A DNA stretch of 64,000 bases from Polydactylus sextarius (taxonomy: Eukaryota; Chordata; Actinopteri; Polynemidae): assembly GCA_016801845.1 (NCBI GenBank), contig CM028920.1:4562501-4626500 (forward strand), given 5' to 3'. Below, one piece after another: positions 48,140 through 59,180 of this stretch. Every line of letters begins with the position of its first letter. The first letter of the stretch is position 1. The notes below the pieces were generated by a model. That model had not been told where the DNA came from, did no database searches, and saw only the letters and a list, made by a program, of their open reading frames with translations. A program made the translations under genes and the position numbers.

Positions 48140-48560
48140 GAAAACTCTTTGTTCAACTGTGCTCTGAACACATCTCAGTGTTTCAAGGCCACTTTGATGA
48201 ATGGAATTTAATAGTATTGTTATCGCTCCAAGAGCAAAGAGAGGTAACATTAGATCAGATGAAGGTGAAGAGTTGTGTTGTTGATGTTTTCAATCATTCA
48301 TTCCTAGAACCCAAAGCATGTGGATACAAATAAAACAACCTTGACTAGAAACAGAACTACGATAAGAACAAAAGAGAATAAGACTGAGTTTAGAAGTTAC
48401 GAAAAGTTACTCATATGTTGAACAGAAATGGCTGCTTTTGTGTGTGGAGTTTCCGGGGAAAGTTTACAAAGTAAAACTAGTAACAAATAAGAAGTCAGAA
48501 GTTGAGATCAGACCTTATCCTGACATAAATACATCAGAGAGACAGGGCCTGACAGATGTA
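48140..48560. repeat. Interspersed repeat, copy B (pair of 44735-45070)
   Basis: See the matching blocks listed for copy A. This copy continues with GAAGTTGAGATCAGACCTTA and AGAGAGACAGGGCCTGACAG to about 48556, which copy A lacks or has lost. It has no coding frame. Confidence 0.6.
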
Positions 48561-51500
48561 ACTCTTTATGTGTACATATACTGCGAATGGAAGTATAGAG
48601 TTTTTAATTTGTAGATGACTGTTCTGTTTTTTACAGTATGACAGCATTTATAAAATGATATTTCAATTCATAATGAGCATTCTGCTGATTAAAACTTGGT
48701 AATATACCTGGAGATTGTGTTTCCTTGTCTCGTCTTTTCGTTCCTTGATTTCAGGTTAGTGATGTGTCCAAAAAACAAGTGTTGCTATTCTTTTAATATC
48801 TAATGCTGAGAGATAGGATGTTAGTTTTACCTGGTGAGTGACACATCATCAGTGATGTTTCCTGAGGTAACTGGGTCATTGGACCAGACTCTGGCTCGTT
48901 TCCCAGCAAAATTTGCCCACTGATCTCTGGTGGACTTGACCTGTCTAAACAGACGTTACACAGAGATTTGTGGGCAAATCCCCAACACCCTATTTCAGTG
49001 GGCTCTCTTCCAACACTACTTCACTAGCTCTTGACACTTTCACCACTCTTTTAAAGTGTGAGACCCGACTGTTAGTAAAGATTTGTCTTTACTAACAGTC
49101 TACTATATGAAAATTGTTATTGAACACTTATGTATAGCCAAAATGTATTGTAGAGATATGAAAGTCAGACTCAAAGATAAACTGTGTTATTCTGTGTAAT
49201 ATTTCTGTATGTTTTATATATGAATATGCAATAAGAGTAAATACTGAAAAATTATTCTATTACATATAATGTGTAATGAATAATGAATTAATAAAATAAT
49301 AATATAGTAGGATACAGCAAAGACCATGTCTCATGCATCATTTATTTCAGGCTACATGTAGAAGCTTATGGCTGCTGCAGCCTGATACATCACTAATGTA
49401 AATATTATTATGAGAAAAGCTTTGATGCTTTTTTTTTTAAGAAAAAGGGGAAAAAGGACATGATGGATTAGCCATGGTGGCCTGTAGACTGAAGGTGTCA
49501 TCCATGAAGTACAATGTTCCTCCTGGCTCCATTCTCATAGTACATCTTTGTTGCCTTCTGCAGTTCCTCTTATCTTTGTACTGTCAATAAAAAAGAAAAA
49601 AAAAACACTGTCCTCTGTCCCTCAGCCTTTGGGTCTGCAGTTTAATGGTAAAACAAGATAATGCCAACCAAATAAGACATTTAAACACAAAAACTACAGT
49701 TGGTATACTTGTGCTTTCTTCACATTCATCATCAGGAGACTTTGCTTTTCTTTCATGTATCATTTGTGTAGATAAAATGAAACATCACTGATATGTGTCC
49801 AATTGCTTGTATTTGCTCCAAAGTGTTAGAGGTCAGTTAACATTGGAGTCTATGGTACAGTTGAGGGAGTTTCTTGTTTATCAATGACTGACAGTTCAGA
49901 AACTCAAGCCCAGTTGTCAGTTGTCATGCTGTGTGAGAAGGCAAACATTTCTCAACAACTCCATTTAGAAATTATGCATCAGAAGTGACAGATATGGGAG
50001 CTACAGGAGCAAAAGTAAAAAAAAACAAAAAACAGCTGAAGCATTGGTGACATCATGTGACTCACTGTAACCTGCTTTCATACCCATTATTAAAAAAAAA
50101 AAAAAAAAAAACACGATGATAATTCATAAACTGTATGGGATATGAAACGTCTAAATAACATCTGAACAGCAGAAAGACTTGTGGCTAATTAAAACTAAAT
50201 AAAGTCTCTGGCTGAAGTTGTTACACTTCAAAGAAGAGAAACATTTTGGGGTTAATCAACACCCCCATTCATTTTTATGACAGGAAAAAAAAAAAACTTT
50301 CATAAAAATCTGACTATTTCAGAAAGTATAGAATATATATCACTAAAAAACTTAACACATCCCAAAATGTCCCACTTGAGCTGAATGGAGTTTCTTATTG
50401 CTTTTGCATCAATGTTGTGAAGGTTTTTAGTTTCATCCTGCAAATAAATGTGTGGTGTTTTTTTAACACTGTTATATTTACACTTAATATACCATCTACA
50501 AATTGGTGCCATGTCCTCAGGATGGCCAATCAGTAAGTCATCTATAACCCATGTCATTAAATAAACAGTGAACACACAGACCTGACGACTCTGCATAAGC
50601 CATGATATAATCTGTAATCAGACTCAAGTAGCAAAAGTGTTACATAATCTTTTCATTAACTCTTGGATGTCTATTTGATTAATGTCTCATGCATAATTGT
50701 GTGGTAGCAATTTAAAGTTGCTACATAAACCGCTGATGTCAATTAACTCTAGTCAGCTCAGATCAGGATCTGGATCTAGTCGGGATGCTGTTTCTATCAG
50801 CTGCTGTCAAGTAAGACTGAACACCTGAGACACACACAGACACACGAGTGTTACAGTTGTGTAATTGGCTGAGCCACCTCGTTAGGGGGATTCTCTCCGG
50901 CCCCTCTGGCTGTTAATGTGGCAGCCACCCAGGCCTCCGAAAACCAGACTCTGCAGCAATTATCTCTGAACAGCCTGTAAACAAACTGCAAGGCCTGGCC
51001 AGGCCGAGTGTGTTTAAAACTCAGCGTGTGTGTGTGTGTGCGTGTAAGAAAGGATGTGTAGTTATTCTACAGTGCAGTATATAGCTGTTTGTTTTACTCA
51101 GGTCTCCTAAGGTTTGCCAATTCAAATATAGCTCTGTCTCTGTAAATGGATCCATAACAAGTCACACTGAGCCGTTACGAATGAAATGAGTGGAGCAGCA
51201 GCAGACAATGGAGCTGCGAACGACTGAGAATCAATTTACTCTGCGTGTGTAATTGGTAAAAGCATGCTATGCCATATAATTGAACGGCTGTGTTTGAATG
51301 ATGACAGAGCTCGACAATCGGCCGAGATTTAGTGAAGGAGTGTGATTATTTTTGTATCACAGCTGGAACCCCGCTGAGAGTTAGCTGTTGCCATCAGAGA
51401 TTTGTGGAGCTTAACCGGAGATCTGAGGTTGTTAATCTAAGTCCCTGTGTTTTCTACCTTCAGATTTCACAGAGGATCTGACAGGAAATCTCAGGTCATT

Positions 51501-51939
51501 TGTCCAAATCCCTGGTTGTTCACTTATCAGTGACCAGAGTGAATGTTGACCTGATGATCAGGATGAATGTCCACTGCTTTTTAAGAAGGAGGAAGTTGGG
51601 TTTGTTTGTTTGGAGATAAAGGAGAATGTGAAACTGTGCACTAACATAAGATATATGTTCAAAACTTATATTGTAAAGGGTTTTTCACCATATAGCAGTT
51701 CAGTTTAGTTCAGTTCAATGTGAACTTTTAATTTCTGTCTGCTGCTAAAATGATATAACTAGCACTAACTTACTGCAATTTACTTAGTCAATTCAACCAA
51801 AGATTAAGCTAACATAGATATTGTATTGTAAAAACTTGTGTGTATGTTCCACTAATGAATCTGTTTGGTTGTTACAAACATCTTGATGCACTTAAACATA
51901 GTTCAGTGACTGCTGGTGCATCAGTGAAAGTACCATCAG
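48561..51939. other. Intergenic with hairpins and a higher-complexity block
   Basis: Holds two strong hairpins (48911-48979 and 49067-49100; see findings), poly-A runs near 49594-49605 and 50094-50111, and a higher-complexity block at 50750-51480 that includes a 14-bp palindrome GGCCTGGCCAGGCC at 50992-51005 and a (GT)n near 51025-51041. No exon was recognised. Confidence 0.45.
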
Positions 51940-52420
51940 TCATTTGGGTTTTTTGGGTCTTTCAACTTCATTCTGAAGCCCCTGAAGTTTTGATGATGTT
52001 GTTTCTTTTATCTTCCAGATTCCCAGGAGGTTGCACTCCCTGTAAAGAGATTTCCCTGCTGGTCCCCCTGGTTCCTCTATAATGGTCATACATCTGCCAT
52101 ACCACCCCAGTCTGCAGCATTCCTTCACCAGTTCAGTGTATCTTCCCTTTTTCCACCTGCTGGTTGTCTCTGTTTGCTTCTCCCAGGGCACCGTCAGCTC
52201 CAGCACAACCACTTATGTTGATGTTACTGAAAACAGCACGATGTGCAGTTTGTGGATTGTTTTCAAGATGTTTCTGGGTAATCTTTGTTGTTTCCTTTGG
52301 TCCAACCTAATTTTCCTTCCACCTGCTGTTCCCGAGAGGCCTGTCTGGCCTTTCAGTTTTGGCTGAGTGTGTTCTCTTTCTTTCATGAATGTGATACCAC
52401 AGCTTGCTTGTCGGAGATGT
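51940..52420 (-). pseudogene. Decayed LINE ORF C-terminal domain (LELTVPWE type)
   Basis: The minus strand reads KLHIVLFSVTST, then after one stop VVVLELTVPWEKQ, RYTELVKECCRLGW, GPAGKSLYRECNLLGI and a tail. This matches the DIVL-x(n)-VVLLELTVPWE ... KYAELVEECRGQGW ... GFAGRSL...LLGI region near the C-terminus of a retrotransposon ORF abundant in fish; the PD-(D/E)XK-like ELTVPWE block is intact. The open part covers 90 codons; upstream sequence to about 52420 is broken by stops. Confidence 0.7.
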
Positions 52421-54116
52421 TTGGCCTCATCAGTGGTAATGGAGATGGACTCAACAGATACCTTCAGTACCTGGTTGCAGCACCAGTTACAGTGACCTTC
52501 ATAGAGTGTTCTTCTCTGCCTTTAAATATTTATAACAGTTCCTAGAAATCACCATTTACAATCTGTCTCATTCAGAAAATTCTGTTACAAGATCAACTCT
52601 CACACTCACAGTGATATCCTAGATGCTACCATAGGACTACAATAAGATGTCAGCAGCCATGTCACTAGATAAAGTCTGTAAGCAAACATGCCTACGATCA
52701 CAATGCTAACATGCTCACAATAAGATTTAAGATCCACTTTAACTGTCTTCGTTCGATATTGTTAGTGTGTTCGTTGATTTGCAAGTAAGGAGAACTTGAA
52801 GTGAGAAGTCTGTTTTAGTAAATGTATTTGAGCATTGAAGAGTTTAAAGAAGATGTGCAAGGACTCTCTTTGTTCTGAAAATCACAGTTCACTGACTCTC
52901 AGAGTGAGTGTGTTGCTGCAGCCAACGTCCCAAAAAGAACCGCCTAACTTACAGGTGTACAGTGTTTTATATGAGAATGTGCTGCTGTCTTATTGGTCTA
53001 GAAGTGTCGAAGGGGAGGAGCTGTGGTTTGGACTTAGCTCCCCCTGATTGGCCCATCTTGATGTCCATCCTCTGCTCCGGTCTCCAATCGGAAGGGGTCA
53101 GCAACCTGGGGGAGGAAGAACCCAACACTGCCTCTCCCCGTTAACTTCCCTTCACAACAGAGCATGCTGTCGGTTACATTACACCCTGGGTGTGCAGATC
53201 TTTAAGTACAACAACCTACGTGTAACCAAACCATGCCCTTAATGCGCAAACAGTTATTCTGTGATGTGCATCATAACACTTATGTTAAGTAGTATAAACT
53301 AACTAACTAACTAACTAATAAACGCTCATTGTTTCTGATATAATACAGCACTTGAATTGCTAGTGAAATATTTATCCCTAACAATATAAAGCACAGCCGA
53401 AACTGATGGTAATGTCCTTTGTTTTATAAGAGTGAACTTAATCTTTTCTAAATTATAAACCAAAGTATTTAAACAAATATTTTTGACCTGACCAGCTCCA
53501 AAGTTATTTATAATTCACTATAGGTGGAATCCAAATGTCTGGATAAAATTACATAGTAATCCATTCAATAGCTGTTAGGGGTTAAGCTTAGAAATGAACA
53601 AAATCAGCGTTAGGGCCCAAAATAAATTACTTAAATTTTCAATTAATTAAATTTCTACTGTGAGCTACCAAAGTAAAATGTGCAACAAGAGCTGGCATTC
53701 AAAACTGTGCATTAAGTGAGAGCCTGAGAGGTTCAAATATAAAAGCTTAGTGAAAGGGCACTTCTAAAACAAACTCTGACAAACATCACAAAAGTGAGAT
53801 TTATGCTTTACTTGACGTTTTTCAAACAACGACTTCCTAACAATGGCAAAAATGAATGTTTATGTGACATAGATGCATTTATAACACACTTTACTCGTGT
53901 TTGTGACCACAGTAAATAGTTTTGTTACTGGTGTCAGTTTTTGGTGCGTATAAAAGTTTTGGGATAAACTTTTCATGTACGTTTATCATCATGATTGACG
54001 AAGTTCTTCTCAGCCTCCTTTTTTTTTGTCATGCTAGCGCCCACTCTAAGTTGATGCTACATCCCTGACCACCATGTTCATATCTGAAACTTAAAATATA
54101 AGCTATATAAAAAAAT
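52421..54116. other. Intergenic, small repeats
   Basis: (AACT)n at 53297-53319. A CAATGCTAACATGCTCACAA segment near 52699-52718 recalls another common fish repeat but is too short to call. No exon is seen. Confidence 0.45.
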
Positions 54117-54180
54117 ATATCCATCTATCCATTTTCTATTCTGCTTTTAGACAAGGGCTCAGGGAGCTGGAGCTGGAGCC
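54117..54180 (-). repeat. LINE 3'-end-like repeat, inverted
   Basis: ATCCATCTATCCATTTTCTA then CTGCTTTTAGACAAGGGCTC and GGAGCTGGAGC: the reverse complement of the tail type seen at 19450-19552. Confidence 0.45.
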
Positions 54181-55950
54181 ATCAAAATATACAAAAGTGA
54201 AGAATTAAGATACATTTCCAAACTGAAAAAAAAAATCCTACACTTATTTTTTGATTTTGATTCATCTTACTACTAAGTTCAAGATCAGATTTGTCATTTT
54301 TTAAGTTGAACCATCGATCAAACCAAAACACACTTCCTCCTTAATCACTAAAAACATGAACAAATTAAAAAAAAATATAGTTAATTTCACTAAATCTATT
54401 TGTTTATTAATTTCTGGCAACAAATAAAATTGAGCTCAGTATAATAGAGACAAAGCTTTGTGTTGGATAATTGACACATTCAGTCATCTTATTGACCTTG
54501 AAGTTTCTGTTTTGGAGAAGAGACTCTTCAAAATAGCAGAATAAATGGCTTGACTCTCCTAGTGAGTCAGCGTTGCCTTTTTTTGGTTTTGTTTTTTTTG
54601 TCCTGGAGAAATAGTCTCAGTGAAAAGTGTTCATAGCAGCACTACTAAAGTTCGGACACTACATGCTAAAAGGTGTTTCTTCTTCACAGCTGTTTCTATA
54701 TTGATGTAAACATGGTTAAAGACAGAATGTAATTCATGTGGATCCAGGAAACAACAACAGGACAACAGGGGTTTTGTGGCCTGACATATTATTGCCTCAT
54801 TAAAGGCAGCTGCCTGGCTGTTGAATACAGAGACAGACACAAAAAAACAACTTGCTGTGGGCTCCCAGCTGCAGCTTGATGGAGAACTCAGTGTCTGTAG
54901 TTGAGCAGGAGATGGAGGCTGTGCGCTGTGACTGAGAGAAAGTTTGAGTGGATTTTGTATCAGGCTGCTTCGTCAGTGAAGACTGTTTTTTCTTCCCCAC
55001 AACCTGCCATCACAGGGGCAAAGAAAGATTCAGATGGTAATGAGTGCAACTCAGCTGATACACTGTACTTTATAGTTTGGTCCCTTTGCTTCAGCAACAA
55101 CAGTAAATTAATGCAGCTTATTTTTTATAACATAGATGAAAACACTTCTTAAAGCAGGGCACTCCAAACCAGTTGGTTGCAGCAGCTCATAACCTAGTTA
55201 CAGAGATTATTTTTATTCACTTCAACATCTGTTTTTTTTGTTTTTACCGGTTCCTGAGGGAAAAATCTGGCTGTTTAGCTGTAAACGCTCCACTCCACCA
55301 CTAGCTATTACTTCACTTTGTGTGTATGTGTGTGTGTGTTTCTGCTGACCTGCTGCTGGTGAGCAGATGGAGTCATCTGCCTGCTGTGGCTGAAAACAAC
55401 ACTTAGAGAGAATAAAGCTGAGGGGTGACATGTCTCTGAAGGTCCATCACAGCAAACAACCCCTACACAGTCATTGTTTTATATTACAGCTGCTGTACAA
55501 GTTGTACCACAAATGGAGACAAGTAGAGATTATTTCAGACACAGCAGGATTGGGAGGGGACAAAGTAAATCTACATTTGTCTTTTAATTACATAAAGTTC
55601 ACTTGCATTCATTAGTGTTTACAGGTTTTCCGTCCCTTTCCTGTGAATCTCATCTTTGTGTTGAAGGAATCATTATTAATTTGGTAGAAATGTTCAGATG
55701 TTTACACAGACTTATAAAGAACATACTTTATTTCAGTGATCAAAAAAGTAAAAAGTTTACTGCAGCTACTTTTGGCCATAACTCCTGAAATCTAATTACT
55801 TGCAACTGCACAAAGTGGTAATTATTGTTAAAATAGAATTGTGAACCAAAACTAAAGCATACTTACAACTACCTTTCCTGAGTTTGCTCAGTTGCCATGG
55901 AGACATAATGAGGTCATTATCACATGATGGTGATGGATGACCTTATGGAA
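54181..55950. other. Intergenic, nothing recognisable
   Basis: AT-rich with small A/T runs and a (GT)n of about 18 bp near 55319-55338. No gene is seen. Confidence 0.45.
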
Positions 55951-56110
55951 GTGGACTGGGTCATCCACAGACTGGACGACTGGTGGTTAAATCCAAAACT
56001 TTTCCTGTCTGTCCTTGGGCAAGATGTTTGTATACAGAAGTGATTGTGTGACTCATAGTAAGTGCTTTGAGTGGTAATAAAGACTGGGAAAGTTCTGAAT
56101 AAATACAGCC
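55951..56110 (+). repeat. Partial tRNA-derived SINE, same family as 16045-16230
   Basis: GGGTCATCCACAGACTGG, GGTGGTTAAATCC (decayed B-box), TGTCCTTGGGCAAGATGTTT and AAGTGCTTTGAGTGGTAATA. The last two blocks are diagnostic of the body of this fish SINE. An internal deletion shortens it. Confidence 0.6.
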
Positions 56111-57116
56111 CAACTACACTAAAACAGTAATGGCTAATATTAGGCTGTAGAAGGCAATTAGTGCGTCTGTCTTGATTATAATGTTTTTGAACTTGCAAAG
56201 ATTTTCAAAGCTGAGACACTTGCTGTGCACTGTGTAGACCAGTACATTCATTTGTTTTGAAAAGTGACTGCTGGGTGATTTATTTGTGCAGACTTATGAA
56301 GTTTTATGCTTTTTGTTTAACAGTTGAGTTTATAATGGGTGTGTGTGTTGGAGGGTGGGAGGGTAACTCTTCAGATGTTTTTGTTTTTCTTTCTATCTAT
56401 TTTTTCTTTTAGCTCTTGTAGTCCCCATATCTTTTACTTATTACAAACAGTTTATATGAGGAATTGTAGTAAAAATGTCCTGTTTCATACAGTGTGTTGA
56501 CTTCAACAACTGAACTTACAGTTTTTGAACTCTCAGTCATTGATCAGCAACAACAACCTGCAGCCATGGAGAAGTTATTTTCGTATTCAGTCTCTGATTT
56601 ATGAATAGTTCCAGCACCTAACAGAAGTTTTATCTTCCTTTTCCTGTCTTTCTTCTCTCTTCTTTACCCCCTTAGCATGAGTGACAACCCCGCCCCCTCC
56701 CTCCCATCCTTAGTGGGCACCTGACAGCCTCAGTGAAAGGCAGCTGGCAGGACAGTATTGAAGAATGAAGTGAATAATTTATCTGAGCATCTGGGCCCAT
56801 GTCCCCCATTCATCTCAGGCTCTGCCTCCCCATTCTCTTCATCTCATCCCGTCTTCATCCACATAACCATAAAGAAAGAAGAGCTTTTTTTCATTTTTCT
56901 CTCTCTGTTTTGGCATAGCTCTCTAGTGTTTTCCCTCTGTCTTCCTTTTTACTTTTGAATTGCAAAAACCGCAAACTAATCATGTACCTAACAAAGACAG
57001 GGTATTAGTAGGATAAAAATATCATATATTTAAATATTATATATTATATACTGTAAAATGCAGCTGCTCTGTTATTAGTTCATTCGTTTTTAAAGTAATA
57101 AGAATAATTCATAATT

Positions 57117-57154
<38 letters not shown>

Positions 57155-58799
57155 TTTATATATGACATAGTTTATTTGTCATTTTGACAAAAGTTCGATT
57201 GATTATGGTCATTTTAAAGCAACACAAATCCCGACTGAATAACAGCCAACACTTAAAGCTTCACTCATTAATATTTCTCTGTGAACAATGGATCAGATAT
57301 AAAAGGTGTCGATCAGTAATCGACTAGAGATTAATAACCCAGCTCTGAAGTTTCTGGAGAAGTGTTATGTAGTGAAGGTCGTGTCTTTGGGCTGTTTCGT
57401 TTTTCCTCTGGTATGACATCTTTCCTCAGGCAGATGTGAACAGCTGGTCTCAGGAACCAGCACATAGCCATGTACAACCCAGTCTGTACCCACTAACCCA
57501 ATAAGTAATGCTGTTGCTGTGAATTGCTGGTGCATCTATATGGAAGATTTTTCAGTGAAAAAGTATCTGATGAAACTGATGTACACCACTAAAATCCCTC
57601 TTGATTACGTCTCTCAAATGGGATATATTGTATTATTAATCTTTCTTTATATTATTTCATCAGTTTTAGCTGAATCTTTTACATATGAAAACCAAAAACA
57701 ATAGTTTTAATTTCCGGTACTTTACACAAGAACTTTTGTTGTTGTACTAGAAACCATTCCCTTGAATGTCATATTGTTTTATCCTTTATGTTTCTCTTCT
57801 TTTCATCCTCCAGGAAATATGGAGGCTCTTATTTTCTATTTATTATTATTAGGTTTTTTTTTTTTTGCATGTATTCTCAATTCCACGGTTCTTATTAAAA
57901 AGAGAGAAGAAATAAAAATATGAAAGTGAAAGTGTTGCTCTAGCGGGTCTTTATTTAACTTTTCTTGCATATATACCTTCATCTTCTGTGTTTTTGTGAA
58001 ATATTACATTTAATTACAAATAGACACAGATAGAAGGCATTATCTGGCCTACAAAGTTTTAGAGTACCTAATGATTAAACAGTGTGTGGATTGCACATAT
58101 TAAAGATAGAACTTTTAAATAAAAAGCCACAGAACAGAGCAAGAGCTGTTGTTGTTGTGAACTCAGTCTGAACTGCAGTCGTTACTTTTTCTGCAGCCAC
58201 AGGAAGTTCATTATGACCATCAAGTCAGGTGCAGTCAGTCAAAGTCAATTTTAAATCTAAACTTAGGGACTGGCTGGTGAACACAATGGAGCATTTAGAG
58301 GTTAAAGAGCCACATATTTTCTTCAGCAGTCATTAGAGACCAGAGCAGCACTAAAGGACTGAGAACAATCACTAATTTTTCGCCCTTTCTACTTGATGCA
58401 TTAACAGGCACCTCTTTGCTAATGCATCATGACTGTGTGAGGTTACAATGTGTCAGAATAGTATTTACATCCTGTTGTGTTTTCCTCAGGATGCAAATAC
58501 TCAATGTTCCGTGCATTAAAACGTACTAAGCTAAAACTTAAATAAATCAAGATACCACAAGTTTCAGTGAGTTCAGGAAAGGCAAATAGTTGTTGTATTC
58601 ATCATAGGTGTGTGACCTTGTATCCTTCACAGCCAACAGACTTCCAATCCAGATGTTATACTGGTGCAATCTATATCTATTTGCCACAAACATTCATTCA
58701 ACATGGAATTTACTGTCGCTAGCTACATATGGAGCATATGACATGTGCAGTAACAGTTTATGTAGAGAGATACAGTATGGTCAGGCCTTTATATCTGTA
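56111..58799. other. Intergenic, AT-rich
   Basis: A pure (TA)n at 57119-57152 lies in a wider AT-rich region (57000-57170). A T12-type run sits near 57855-57867. A GAAAGTGAAAGT motif is at 57922-57933. No gene is seen. Confidence 0.5.
57119..57152. repeat. (TA)n microsatellite
   Basis: An uninterrupted AT dinucleotide run of about 34 bp. Confidence 0.9.
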
Positions 58800-58948
58800 A
58801 GACAATCCTTGGTTTGAAGGCCTGATTAGTTTTGTTTGGCTTCATAGATAAGTATAATTGGGTATCATCTGCGTAACAGTGGATGTTAATATGGTGCTTC
58901 CTGGTGATATTGCCTAGATGAAGGAAGTATAAGGTGATGTATAATGTA
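58800..58948 (-). pseudogene. LINE reverse transcriptase fragment with intact YADD
   Basis: The minus strand reads LGNITRKHHINIHCYADDTQ then LYLSMKPNKTNQ. YADD is encoded at 58875-58864. This is the RT palm catalytic block of an L2/Rex1-like LINE, the same group as the relic at 7100-7990 but with the catalytic aspartates kept. Only about 45 codons of the domain remain, so the element is dead. The open frame extends to 59076 only because it runs into an unrelated SINE. Confidence 0.75.
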
Positions 58949-58950
58949 CA

Positions 58951-59180
58951 AGGGGCAGTGGTGGTCTGTTGGCTAAGGAAGCAAACCTGTGTCTGGAAGG
59001 TCGCAGGTTTGAATCTACCAACTGACGTTGACGTTGGTACCTTTGGTTTCTGTCCCCACACACATCCCTCGGGCACCGCACAGCTTCTCCCACCTACATG
59101 TGTGATGGGCTAAATGCAGAGTTCAAATTTTGTTTTGTGCATGCTGTGCTGTGCTCAATGACAAAATGGGGAATCACTGA
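58951..59180 (+). repeat. tRNA-derived SINE, abutting LINE fragment
   Basis: AGGGGCAGTGGTGGTCTGTT and GGCTAAGGAAGCAAACC carry the A-box, and GGTCGCAGGTTTGAATCTAC the B-box. A body with ACGTTGGTACCTTTGGTTTC, CCTCGGGCACCGCACAGCTT and GGGCTAAATGCAGAG follows, ending GGGGAATCACTGAA. I recognise it as a common fish SINE. It starts two bases from the LINE RT fragment, in opposite orientation. Confidence 0.7.

Noticed and set aside
57119..57152. Long (TA)n as a possible origin or matrix attachment site
   Set aside because: Simple dinucleotide repeat; no independent evidence for function.
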